NCBI GenBank assembly: GCA_007117835.1
Contig: SKFU01000004.1
Location: forward strand, 1 to 51,443
Direction of reading: 5' to 3'
DNA: 51,443 nucleotides
Source of the DNA: Candidatus Izemoplasma sp.
GTDB lineage: Bacteria > Bacillota_I > Bacilli_A > Izemoplasmatales > Izemoplasmataceae
Part shown: positions 36,036 to 44,440 of the stretch, in pieces
Numbering within the stretch: position 1 is the first letter of the stretch
Layout of the letters: each line of letters begins with the position of its first letter
Translations under genes and position numbers: made by a program
Notes under the pieces: generated by a model
What the model was told of the DNA's origin: nothing
The model's database searches: none
What the model saw: the letters and a program-made list of their open reading frames with translations, nothing else

Positions 36036-39000
36036 ATGAAAACACTGTTTGATCATCTATCAAAAACACCGTTTTTTGAGACGGTTTTTCACGTCTTAAA
36101 AGAAAAACGTAAGCTTGAGTTAACGGATACTTTCGAGGCCATCAACCCTTTCATTATTCAGTATTTATTTTCGCAAACCAAGCGCAATATCTTGGTTATA
36201 CATCACAATATTTTTCAAGCGCAAAAGCTGTATGATACACTGTCAAGCGTGGTTGAAGAAACGTATTTTTTCCCGCATGATGAGTTGATTACTACTGAGA
36301 TGTTAGCAATGAGTGAATCGTTTAAATTAGAACGTTTAAACACAATTCATCACAGTCTTAATCACCAACAAAAAATTGTTGTTACCCATCCGACAGGTTA
36401 CATTAAACCGATGCTACCGCGAAACCATTTTAACGCATTAAACACCCCTTATAAAATTGGAGAAACGGTGTCTATACAAACACTTAAGCAAACGCTTATA
36501 AGACTGGGATATGGTGCTCAAAATACCGTTGAAAAACCAGGGGATTTCGCCCATAGAGGTAGTATTCTTGATGTTTTTCAACCCCATTTTGAACACCCAA
36601 TTAGAATTGATTTTTTCGATGATGAAATCGATTCTATTCGTGTATTCAATGTGAATACTCAGCGTTCGATTAAAGCAATCAAACAATTTGTTTTATCGCC
36701 ACGCACTGAGTTTTTCTATCAAACCAGCACAATTGAAGAGATTGAACAAAACATCAATACGTGGCTTCAAAAAAATACTGTAAGTCCACAGACAAAAATG
36801 CGCCTCACTGATGAACTTGAGACGTTAAAAAACCATCACAATCAAGATCAGTTAAGTCGGTATATGAGTTTTATGAATCAACCCACCGAAACCATTAGTG
36901 ATTATTTAGACGACCCACTAATCATTATTATTCATCAGGAACGTTTTGATCACGCGATAAAACACATTGTTAATGATTATTCAGACTGGATTTTAGACAA
37001 CGGCGATTATGGAAAAATTCCGTTTCAATTATTAAAAGATGCCGATACAATCTATCAAGAACAATGGCTTGCACTTAACCCTTTTCCGTATGCAAAAAAG
37101 AACATTACGAGTCTGGCTTTACAAGTAAAGGAAACGACACAATACCATCAAAACTTTCAAATGTTAATTAAAGATTTAAAGCGATACGATCGGTTAGTGA
37201 CGGTACTAATCACACTGTCTGAACAAAAACAAGTCGAACAACTTATGGGTTTATTAGATGACCAAGTTGAGGTTAAGTTACTTGGTAAAAACGACCCATT
37301 GTTTGCCAAACGCATCAATTTATTAATGACATCTAACGCAACCAGTTTTGAGTGGCTTAATCCCCCACTGATTGTGATGAATGAACATAATTTACTAAAA
37401 ACCACTCAAAAACAACGAAAAAAAATGCATAAAGTCTTTAAAGACACACAAAAAATCACCCATGTAAAAGCACTGGAAAAGGGTGATTATTTGGTACACT
37501 ATGACCATGGGATTGGTCGTTTTTTAGGCATAGAAACAATCACCTTACAACATCATCAAAACGATTACATTACCATCGCTTATCGTGGTGATGACAAACT
37601 CTATATTCCGATTGAAAACATCCATTTAGTACAAAAATATGCTGGCCATGAAGGCTTTCACCCCAAGTTAAATCGACTGGGTAGTACGGAATGGCAAAGA
37701 ACAAAACAACGTGTTCAAAAGAAAGCCAAAGACATCGCTGAGCACTTACTAAAACTGTACACTGAGCGATCAAAAGTACAGGGATTTGCATTCAGTGAAG
37801 ACAGTGATTTAATGCATTTATTTGAAGCGGATTTTCTTTATGAAGAAACCCCAGATCAAGTCGCGGCGATTGAAGCGGTAAAACTAGATATGGAAAGTAC
37901 TAAACCAATGGATCGACTGATTTGTGGCGATGTTGGGTACGGTAAAACCGAAGTCGCACTGCGTGCTGCATTTAAAGCTGTATTGGATAATAAACAAGTT
38001 GCTTATTTGGCCCCAACAACGGTTTTATCCAGACAACATTATTATACGTTTAAAGACCGTATGGAAACACATGGCATCAAAGTTGCGTTGCTCAATCGAT
38101 TTGTCACCAAAGCCCAACAAAACCATTATTTATTAGGCATTGAATCAGGGAAATATGACATCATCATTGGGACCCATCGTTTACTGTCAAAAGATGTTAC
38201 TTACCACGATTTAGGGTTATTGATTATTGATGAAGAACAACGGTTTGGTGTTGAACACAAATCACGAATACAAACACTTAAAACACACATCGATGTGTTA
38301 AGTCTTAGTGCAACACCTATCCCACGAACACTACAAATGGCATTGACCGGTGTCAAACAAATGAGCATCTTAGAAACACCACCACTCAATCGGATACCGA
38401 TTCAAACGTATGTGCTTAAACGCAATCCATCAGTCATCAAAGATGCCATTGAACGTGAGCTTGCCCGTCAGGGACAAACATTTTACTTGTATAATCGTGT
38501 TGAAGGCATTGAGGCGATATACGATCAATTGTTACGCTTAGTTCCAGATGCACGAATTGTTTATGCACACGGCCAAATGCCAAGACTAAAACTTGAATCG
38601 GTGATTTCAAAGTTTATCGCCCATGAGTACGATGTGTTAATTTCAACAACAATCATCGAAACAGGCATTGATATTCCTAATGCCAACACATTGATTGTTC
38701 ATGAAGCCGATCGACTTGGCTTATCCCAACTTTATCAAATAAGAGGTCGCGTCGGTAGAAGTGATAAAATCGCCTATAGTTATTTAATGTATCAACCGCA
38801 AAAGATACTCACAGAAGATGCAGTTAAACGCCTACAAGTGATTAAAGACTTTACTGCGTTAGGTAGCGGGTATAAAATCGCAGCCCGTGATTTAGCGATT
38901 CGTGGTGCTGGCGATATACTAGGCACAGAGCAATCAGGGTTTATTGACAGTGTTGGGATCGACATGTTTTTAGAAATGATTAAAGATCATATCGATGACC

Positions 39001-39479
39001 AACAAAATCCAAAAGTGACCACTGAAAAAACCGTCGATCACAGTGCCATAAAACTTAGAATCAGCCGCACCATACCAAACGATTATGTCGACGAAGAGGA
39101 TTTGAAAATGTCAATGCATAAAGCCATTAATCAATTGTCTTCAGCGCAAGAAGTATTGGCCTTAAAAGAATCCTTTGAAGACCAATACGGCAAAGTACCC
39201 GTTGCACTACTCAATTACATGTACGCACTTGTTTATGAGCATTTAGCGATTGAAAAAGGCATCGAAAAAGTATTTCAAAACAAATCGATTACGCGCTTTG
39301 TACTAAGTCAAGAAAGCAGTCAAACTGTGCGCGGTGCTCTATTATTTGAAACCGCAAATGATTTATCAAAACACATTGAACTGGCCTACAAAAACAATAA
39401 AATTGAAATTAGTATCGCCCACAACAAATTAGAACACAACCTATTTGCAACGATGATTGCTTTATTAGAAACTTTATAA
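36036..39479 (+). CDS. mfd: Transcription-repair coupling factor
   Basis: This 1147-aa DNA translocase removes RNA polymerase stalled at lesions and recruits UvrA. The N-terminal third is the UvrB-like region (EKPGDFAHRGSILDVFQP). The RNA polymerase interaction domain starts KGDYLVHYDHGIGRFLGI. The helicase core shows Walker A GDVGYGKTEVALRAAFKA, the DEEQ box IIDEEQRFGVEHK and the later QIRGRVGRSD motif. The C-terminal TRCF domain closes the protein. The length is normal and no frameshift is visible. Confidence 0.98.
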   Translation: MKTLFDHLSKTPFFETVFHVLKEKRKLELTDTFEAINPFIIQYLFSQTKRNILVIHHNIFQAQKLYDTLSSVVEETYFFPHDELITTEMLAMSESFKLERLNTIHHSLNHQQKIVVTHPTGYIKPMLPRNHFNALNTPYKIGETVSIQTLKQTLIRLGYGAQNTVEKPGDFAHRGSILDVFQPHFEHPIRIDFFDDEIDSIRVFNVNTQRSIKAIKQFVLSPRTEFFYQTSTIEEIEQNINTWLQKNTVSPQTKMRLTDELETLKNHHNQDQLSRYMSFMNQPTETISDYLDDPLIIIIHQERFDHAIKHIVNDYSDWILDNGDYGKIPFQLLKDADTIYQEQWLALNPFPYAKKNITSLALQVKETTQYHQNFQMLIKDLKRYDRLVTVLITLSEQKQVEQLMGLLDDQVEVKLLGKNDPLFAKRINLLMTSNATSFEWLNPPLIVMNEHNLLKTTQKQRKKMHKVFKDTQKITHVKALEKGDYLVHYDHGIGRFLGIETITLQHHQNDYITIAYRGDDKLYIPIENIHLVQKYAGHEGFHPKLNRLGSTEWQRTKQRVQKKAKDIAEHLLKLYTERSKVQGFAFSEDSDLMHLFEADFLYEETPDQVAAIEAVKLDMESTKPMDRLICGDVGYGKTEVALRAAFKAVLDNKQVAYLAPTTVLSRQHYYTFKDRMETHGIKVALLNRFVTKAQQNHYLLGIESGKYDIIIGTHRLLSKDVTYHDLGLLIIDEEQRFGVEHKSRIQTLKTHIDVLSLSATPIPRTLQMALTGVKQMSILETPPLNRIPIQTYVLKRNPSVIKDAIERELARQGQTFYLYNRVEGIEAIYDQLLRLVPDARIVYAHGQMPRLKLESVISKFIAHEYDVLISTTIIETGIDIPNANTLIVHEADRLGLSQLYQIRGRVGRSDKIAYSYLMYQPQKILTEDAVKRLQVIKDFTALGSGYKIAARDLAIRGAGDILGTEQSGFIDSVGIDMFLEMIKDHIDDQQNPKVTTEKTVDHSAIKLRISRTIPNDYVDEEDLKMSMHKAINQLSSAQEVLALKESFEDQYGKVPVALLNYMYALVYEHLAIEKGIEKVFQNKSITRFVLSQESSQTVRGALLFETANDLSKHIELAYKNNKIEISIAHNKLEHNLFATMIALLETL

Positions 39480-39504
39480 GCACCCTGTATTTAGGGTGCT
39501 TTTT
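39479..39504 (+). terminator. Terminator after mfd
   Basis: AGCACCCT (39479-39486) pairs perfectly with AGGGTGCT (39493-39500), loop GTATTT, then four T. The stem starts at the last base of the mfd stop codon. Confidence 0.88.
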
Positions 39505-39516
39505 AGACAGATTAGA

Positions 39517-39545
39517 TTGACTTAAAAACCAACGTTTGATATGCT
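39517..39545 (+). promoter_or_regulatory. Promoter of the FAD-protein/purA operon
   Basis: TTGACT (39517-39522) and TATGCT (39540-39545) are separated by 17 bp, downstream of the mfd terminator. Transcription would begin near 39552, about 90 nt before the start codon. Confidence 0.72.
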
Positions 39546-39551
39546 TTAAGG

Positions 39552-39621
39552 GGCGAGTAAAAAGGCGTACCTAATCAATTCGGTATGTCATAGGTGTATC
39601 CTATGGATGGATACATTTTTT
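39552..39621 (+). promoter_or_regulatory. Unassigned structured leader with terminator hairpin
   Basis: After a GGGGCG start, a small hairpin (GTACC paired with GGTAT) precedes a region with two mutually exclusive folds. One is ATAGG-TGTAT-CCTAT (within about 39590-39604); the other is TGTATCC (39595-39601) with GGATACA (39609-39615), followed directly by six T (39616-39621). The second is a good intrinsic terminator upstream of the coding start. This is how attenuators and riboswitches are built. I could not match it to any riboswitch consensus that I know. Confidence 0.6.
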
Positions 39622-39640
39622 CATTTAAGGGGGAAACATA

Positions 39641-41077
39641 ATGTCATCAACGTACGATGTAATTATTGTTGGCGCAGGGCCTGCAGGGCTGTTCACAGCG
39701 TATGAGCTCAGTCAAAGAGCGCCACACATGCGTGTTATGCTCATCGATAAAGGGTTACCAATTCAAGAAAGAAAGTGTTTAATACTGGAAAAGAAGGCAA
39801 AAAAATGTCCTGTCAATAAAAAAGGCGTGAGCGGTTGTTATCCCGCGTGTTCAATTACCAGTGGATTTGGCGGTGCCGGCGCTTATTCAGATGGAAAATT
39901 TAACATTACCAGTGAATTTGGTGGGTGGATGACAGAATACTTACCCGATGAAACAGTAGAGCAGTTAATCAATTACGTTGACGCGGTCAATCTCGCACAT
40001 GGGGCACCGACAAGCATTACCGACCCCCACACACAAGCGGTAAAAGATATTGAACGACGTGGACTAGCGGTAGGATTAAAATTATTACGGGCGAAAGTTA
40101 GACATTTAGGGACTGAGCAAAATCTTAGTATTTTAAAACGCCTATCAGAGACTTTGGAAAATGCAGTGGATACATTATACCGCCATGAAGTCAAGCAATT
40201 GATTATTGAAGACAATCAAGTTAAAGGACTCGAATGTGTTTCAAAGACAAACGACATCATTAGATTGCAGGCAAAAAACATCGTCGTTGCACCCGGTCGT
40301 GATGGATCGACATTTATCACAGATTTATGTAAAAAATATGCCATTGAACAAACACATAATCAAGTTGATATCGGTGTTCGTGTTGAAACCAACAATGAAA
40401 TAATGGAAGAAATTAATACACATCTTTATGAAGGTAAATTTATGTTTCGCGCCAGCGTAGGAACCACAGTCAGAACATTTTGTGCAAACCCTAGTGGGCA
40501 CGTTGTTATTGAAAACCACAGTGGGACGATGCTTGCAAACGGACACGCGTATAAAGATACATCACTTGGGAGTAAAAACACCAACTTTGCATTGCTTGTA
40601 TCACACGCATTTGAAAACCCGTTTTATCATCCCAATGAGTTTGCGCATGAAGTCAGTCGACTTGCGAACATGTTGAGTGCAGGTTCGATTATTATCCAAA
40701 AATATGGCGACCTCATGGCCGGTCGAAGAAGCACCAACAAACGGATTAAAGAAGGGTTTGTCACACCGACCTTAAAAGAAGCTGTACCAGGAGATTTGGG
40801 ACTTGTATTGCCATACAACACCATGAAATCAATCATTGAAATGATTGAAGCACTAGATAAAGTCACACCAGGCATTGCTTCTGAACATACGTTATTTTAT
40901 GGTGTCGAAGCTAAATTTTATAGTGCCCGTCCACAGCTAAGTGAAACCTTTGAAACAATGATTCAAGGCCTATATTTTGGTGGTGATGGTGCGGGCATTA
41001 CAAGAGGTTTAGCACAAGCCGGCGCAAACGGCGTTCACATCGCCAGAAGTATCATAAAAAAGGGTGAGAAAGCATGA
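39641..41077 (+). CDS. FAD-dependent dehydrogenase of uncharacterised family
   Basis: This 478-aa protein begins with a Rossmann FAD site (DVIIVGAGPAGLFTAYEL, residues 6-23). It continues with a Cys-rich stretch (residues ~47-70, containing KKCPVNKKGVSGCYPAC), then SGFGGAGAYSDGKFN. It ends with the second FAD-contact pattern YFGGDGAGITRGLAQAGANG. This is the layout of the conserved but poorly characterised family annotated as NAD/FAD-utilising dehydrogenases. AAGGGGGAAA precedes the ATG. It overlaps purA by ATGA, so the two are translated together. The substrate is unknown. Confidence 0.88.
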   Translation: MSSTYDVIIVGAGPAGLFTAYELSQRAPHMRVMLIDKGLPIQERKCLILEKKAKKCPVNKKGVSGCYPACSITSGFGGAGAYSDGKFNITSEFGGWMTEYLPDETVEQLINYVDAVNLAHGAPTSITDPHTQAVKDIERRGLAVGLKLLRAKVRHLGTEQNLSILKRLSETLENAVDTLYRHEVKQLIIEDNQVKGLECVSKTNDIIRLQAKNIVVAPGRDGSTFITDLCKKYAIEQTHNQVDIGVRVETNNEIMEEINTHLYEGKFMFRASVGTTVRTFCANPSGHVVIENHSGTMLANGHAYKDTSLGSKNTNFALLVSHAFENPFYHPNEFAHEVSRLANMLSAGSIIIQKYGDLMAGRRSTNKRIKEGFVTPTLKEAVPGDLGLVLPYNTMKSIIEMIEALDKVTPGIASEHTLFYGVEAKFYSARPQLSETFETMIQGLYFGGDGAGITRGLAQAGANGVHIARSIIKKGEKA

Positions 41078-42363
41078 ATACAATCGCAGTTATTGGGGCA
41101 CAATGGGGCGACGAAGGCAAAGGTAAAATTACCGACTATTTGGCAATGAAAGCCGATATGGTTGTCCGCTATCAAGGGGGCGATAATGCCGGTCATACCA
41201 TCGTTTTTAACCAAGACAAATTTGCCTTACATCTGATTCCATCAGGGATTTTTAATCCAGGAGCAACCAATGTGATGGCCAACGGGATGGTGATTAACCC
41301 GAGTGCACTTTATGAAGAATTAATCATGTTAGAAAAACGTGGTATTAACACATCAAAACTGTATATCTCAGATCGTGCTCACGTGATTTTACCATACCAC
41401 AAAATGCTTGATGCGATTAACGAGCGCATGCGACTGCATCCGGTCGGTACAACGCATAAAGGGATTGGACCGACGTATGTCGATAAGGCAAATCGGGTCG
41501 GAATTAGAATGGGCGACTTTGTCGATAAACAACGTTTCAAAACATGGCTTGAAAAACAATTGATACCCATTAATATATTACTTAAAGACGCAGGCTATGA
41601 GCCATACAGTGTCGCTAAATTATTGCAAGATTTCGACCCAATACAAGACCGCTTAAGACCGTTAATTTGTGATACTAGCACATTGGTTTATCAAGCCATT
41701 CAAGCCAATAAAAAAGTCGTATTTGAAGGTGCTCAAGGGACAATGTTATGCCTTGACCATGGGACGTACCCATTTGTTACAAGCAGTTCACCTACGGCCG
41801 CAAGTATTCCACTAAATGTCGGGATTCCACCCCAAAGCATAAAACAGGTCGTCGGCATCACTAAAGCATACACAACGCGTGTTGGGGCCGGTGTTTTTGC
41901 GACTGAGTTCAACAATGAAATGAGCGAAAAAATACGTAAACAAGGCAATGAATATGGCACCACTACAGGCCGTGCAAGACGCATCGGATGGCTTGATATT
42001 GTGAATCTTAATCACGCCAAAAGAGTCAACGGCATTACATCGTTAGCGATTATGTTGCTGGATGTTTTAAAAGGCATCCACCCGTTAAAAATATGCACAT
42101 CATATCAATTAGATGGCAAAACAATAGACACGATACCTGCATCAATAGAAACTTATGATTTATGTCAACCTGTGACCATTGAAATGCCAGGATTTGACAC
42201 GGACATAAGTCATGTAAAAAGCTTTGAAGAACTGCCCATTGAAGCACAAAATTATTTACTTAAAATTGAGTCGTTAACGGACCTACCTATCGGATTATTC
42301 TCTGTCGGTCCAGACCGAGAACAAACAGTCATATTAAAACCATTTTTTAAAGACATTGACTAA
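41074..42363 (+). CDS. purA: Adenylosuccinate synthetase
   Basis: This 429-aa GTP-dependent enzyme converts IMP and aspartate to adenylosuccinate, the first committed step to AMP. The P-loop-like motif QWGDEGKGK is at residues 10-18, the catalytic His is in GGDNAGHTIVF, and GTTHKGIGPTYVDKANR and the GTTTGRARRIGWLD region are intact. It shares a transcript and overlapping codons with the FAD protein upstream. purB is not in the window. Confidence 0.98.
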   Translation: MNTIAVIGAQWGDEGKGKITDYLAMKADMVVRYQGGDNAGHTIVFNQDKFALHLIPSGIFNPGATNVMANGMVINPSALYEELIMLEKRGINTSKLYISDRAHVILPYHKMLDAINERMRLHPVGTTHKGIGPTYVDKANRVGIRMGDFVDKQRFKTWLEKQLIPINILLKDAGYEPYSVAKLLQDFDPIQDRLRPLICDTSTLVYQAIQANKKVVFEGAQGTMLCLDHGTYPFVTSSSPTAASIPLNVGIPPQSIKQVVGITKAYTTRVGAGVFATEFNNEMSEKIRKQGNEYGTTTGRARRIGWLDIVNLNHAKRVNGITSLAIMLLDVLKGIHPLKICTSYQLDGKTIDTIPASIETYDLCQPVTIEMPGFDTDISHVKSFEELPIEAQNYLLKIESLTDLPIGLFSVGPDREQTVILKPFFKDID

Positions 42364-42377
42364 CAATGTCTTTTTTT
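42349..42377 (+). terminator. Terminator after purA
   Basis: AAAGACATTG and CAATGTCTTT form a 10-bp stem around ACTAA, followed by more T. The stem includes the last purA codons and its stop. Confidence 0.88.
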
Positions 42378-42388
42378 GACTTTAAAGC

Positions 42389-42417
42389 AAAAAAAAAACA
42401 CCAAATGAATGGTGTTT
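42389..42417 (-). terminator. Terminator after the 175-aa membrane protein
   Basis: AAACACC and GGTGTTT (42411-42417) form a hairpin that, on the minus strand, is followed by a run of about ten T. It begins at the stop codon of the gene at 42416-42943. Confidence 0.85.
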
Positions 42418-42943
42418 ATAACAGCTCAAATGCCGATTGTAACAATAAAGAACTTAATAGTGTGAGTCGGATAAAGTAATAGTAAATCAGTCCACCAACA
42501 AAATAATGCAACATTAAGGATAAGTCCTTATCAGTCAAAGTGGATTTCAAGTACTTTCTTAAATAATAAGCAAAAAACGCAAAACCTGAGACTAAAACAC
42601 TAACTTCAAATACAAGAAAAATCATTTCCGTTGCGAATTCTATCGAGAACCCCTCAAAAGCATAAGGAATTAACACATACGATGTGGGTAAAAAAGAAAA
42701 CATGAACAGCAAGGGGAACAAATAAATCGGAATATTACTTGGTGTTGCATTCATAATAACAATGCGACCCAAATAGACAAGAACCCCAGGAAAAATAAAC
42801 AAAGTAAAGAAAAAGATTGTCGTTGCAAAAAAACCACTCCAACCAGGATTACCTAAAATCGTTAAAACAACCCCGATGAAATAAAGAACGATAATCGCTG
42901 CAATGATTGGGGCAATGTGGTAAACACTCAGTTCTTTCTTCAT
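42416..42943 (-). CDS. Integral membrane protein of unknown function
   Basis: I do not recognise this 175-aa protein. It has about five hydrophobic segments (starting near residues 9-30, 36-60, 70-90, 100-125 and 140-165) and short charged loops such as RKYLKSTLTDKD. No enzymatic motif is visible. I chose the ATG at 42941-42943 with AAGGAG 8 nt upstream. It has its own extended -10 promoter and a strong terminator, so it appears to be a single-gene unit between purA and the aro operon. Confidence 0.78.
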   Translation of the reverse strand: MKKELSVYHIAPIIAAIIVLYFIGVVLTILGNPGWSGFFATTIFFFTLFIFPGVLVYLGRIVIMNATPSNIPIYLFPLLFMFSFLPTSYVLIPYAFEGFSIEFATEMIFLVFEVSVLVSGFAFFAYYLRKYLKSTLTDKDLSLMLHYFVGGLIYYYFIRLTLLSSLLLQSAFELL

Positions 42944-42970
42944 CTGAACCACTCCTTTTCGCTCGTGATT

Positions 42971-42979
42971 ATTATAGCA
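42971..42979 (-). promoter_or_regulatory. Extended -10 promoter of the 175-aa membrane protein
   Basis: On the minus strand TGCTATAAT fits TGnTATAAT exactly, with TAGACA as a possible -35 18 bp upstream. The nearby TTGACA is only 5 bp away and cannot act as its -35. Confidence 0.72.
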
Positions 42980-43004
42980 CGTGTCAAGCGATTTTGTCTA
43001 ATAA

Positions 43005-44009
43005 TTAAAGGGCATTCACCAACGTTTTAATCGTGGCCATTAAATGACTAAAGTTTTTAAATGTTAAAGATTGATTGCCATCAGATAATGCCCGCTCCGG
43101 TGCATCGTGAACTTCTATCATCAGACCGTCTGCACCCACAGCCAAAGCGGCTTTGGCTAAAGGCGCAACAAACTCAAAAGTACCCGCTGCGTGAGAAGGG
43201 TCGACTATCACGGGTAAGTGACTGAGTTTTTTGGCCACAAGAACACTCGATAAATCGAGTGTGTGACGCGTACTTGGCTCAAAAGTACGGATGCCGCGTT
43301 CACACAAAATAACCGAACGATTACCGTTTGACAATATATATTCAGCACTCATTAACCACTCGTCAACAGTATTGACAAAACCACGCTTTAATAAAATGGT
43401 TTTACGGGATTTACCCAAGGCCTTTAACAAGTCGTAATTTTGCATATTTCTGGCCCCTACTTGAATAATATCAATGAGTGACTCAAAGAGCGGAAGATCA
43501 TCTTTATTGGTAATTTCACTGACACTCAACAAATCATACTTCTTAGCTGTTTCAGAAAGCATTTTTAAGCCTTTTTCACCTAAGCCTTGAAAATTATACG
43601 GGCTGGTTCTTGGTTTGTAAGCACCACCCCTTAAACCATGTGCACCACACTGTTTGACATGGTGTGCAATCGCATCAATTTGCACCGCTGATTCCACGCT
43701 ACAAGGCCCGGCAATAATCAGCGGGTGCTTTTTGTGATATGTGACATTATTTAACATAAAATCACGCGGTGCTTGTGCGTTATTTTTTTGACTTTCTTTA
43801 AACGGCTTTTGAACACGAATCACAGAATCAACACAAGCAAAAGCATACAATGTTTTTTCATCAAAACGTGTGGTATCACCAAGGATATAAAGTACGATTT
43901 GCGATGCACCTTGGGTTTCTTGAATAGCGAAACCTGTGTGGACGAGATGACTTTTTAAAGCTTTTAAATCATTTTCGAGATAGCCAGGTTTAACCAAAAC
44001 AATCATCAT
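43005..44009 (-). CDS. aroF: DAHP synthase (3-deoxy-7-phosphoheptulonate synthase), ferredoxin-like type
   Basis: This 334-aa enzyme condenses phosphoenolpyruvate and erythrose 4-phosphate, the entry step of the shikimate pathway. The N-terminal ~70 residues form a ferredoxin-like regulatory domain, seen in type I-beta DAHP synthases where it senses Tyr or Phe. The barrel shows AGPCSVES, GLRGGAYKPRTSPYNFQG, and the metal site DPSHAAGTFEFV. It is the last gene of the aro operon and overlaps aroQ by four bases. Feedback inhibition is inferred from the domain, not shown. Confidence 0.94.
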   Translation of the reverse strand: MMIVLVKPGYLENDLKALKSHLVHTGFAIQETQGASQIVLYILGDTTRFDEKTLYAFACVDSVIRVQKPFKESQKNNAQAPRDFMLNNVTYHKKHPLIIAGPCSVESAVQIDAIAHHVKQCGAHGLRGGAYKPRTSPYNFQGLGEKGLKMLSETAKKYDLLSVSEITNKDDLPLFESLIDIIQVGARNMQNYDLLKALGKSRKTILLKRGFVNTVDEWLMSAEYILSNGNRSVILCERGIRTFEPSTRHTLDLSSVLVAKKLSHLPVIVDPSHAAGTFEFVAPLAKAALAVGADGLMIEVHDAPERALSDGNQSLTFKNFSHLMATIKTLVNAL

Positions 44010-44440
44010 TTCACATCCTTTATAAGAAACTCAATCCCTGCTTTATAACTATCAAAGCCTAAACCAGAAAACGTTTGAATACACGCTGAGGCAATCACAC
44101 TGGTGTGACGAAACACTTCTATTCGTGAGGTAAGATCAGTTAAATGCACTTCAACCACAGGGGTTGAAATGCTTTTTATTGCATCATAAATTGCATAACT
44201 ATAATGGGTTAATGCACCGGCATTTAATAAGATACCATCACAAGAAGCCTCCGCATCGTGAAGCCAATCAATAATGACACCTTCATGATTGGTTTGGCGC
44301 ATCAATAAAGTAACACCCAAGTGATTGCCAAACTCAGTCAATTGGGTTTTTAAATCAGCATAAGTCAATGTACCATATACCTCAGGTTCACGGACACCTA
44401 AGCGATTTAAGTTAGGACCATTGATAATCAATAATTTCAT
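44006..44440 (-). CDS. aroQ: Type II 3-dehydroquinate dehydratase
   Basis: This 144-aa dodecameric-type enzyme converts 3-dehydroquinate to 3-dehydroshikimate. It begins LLIINGPNLNRLGVREPEVYG, with the catalytic Tyr in the following loop, contains QTNHEGVIIDWLHDA and NAGALTHYSYAIYDA, and has the substrate-contact EVHLTDLTSRIEVFRH. It is the small type II form, not the type I AroD. Its start lies inside the 3' end of the aroE-aroK fusion (29-nt overlap). Confidence 0.97.
   Translation of the reverse strand: MKLLIINGPNLNRLGVREPEVYGTLTYADLKTQLTEFGNHLGVTLLMRQTNHEGVIIDWLHDAEASCDGILLNAGALTHYSYAIYDAIKSISTPVVEVHLTDLTSRIEVFRHTSVIASACIQTFSGLGFDSYKAGIEFLIKDVK

Noticed and set aside
39552-39621. Purine, preQ1 or THF riboswitch
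   Set aside because: The conserved core bases of these classes that I know are not present; I left the leader unassigned.
42944-43004. TTGACA as -35 for the 175-aa membrane protein gene
   Set aside because: It lies only 5 bp from the TATAAT, too close to act as a -35; the extended -10 explains the promoter better.
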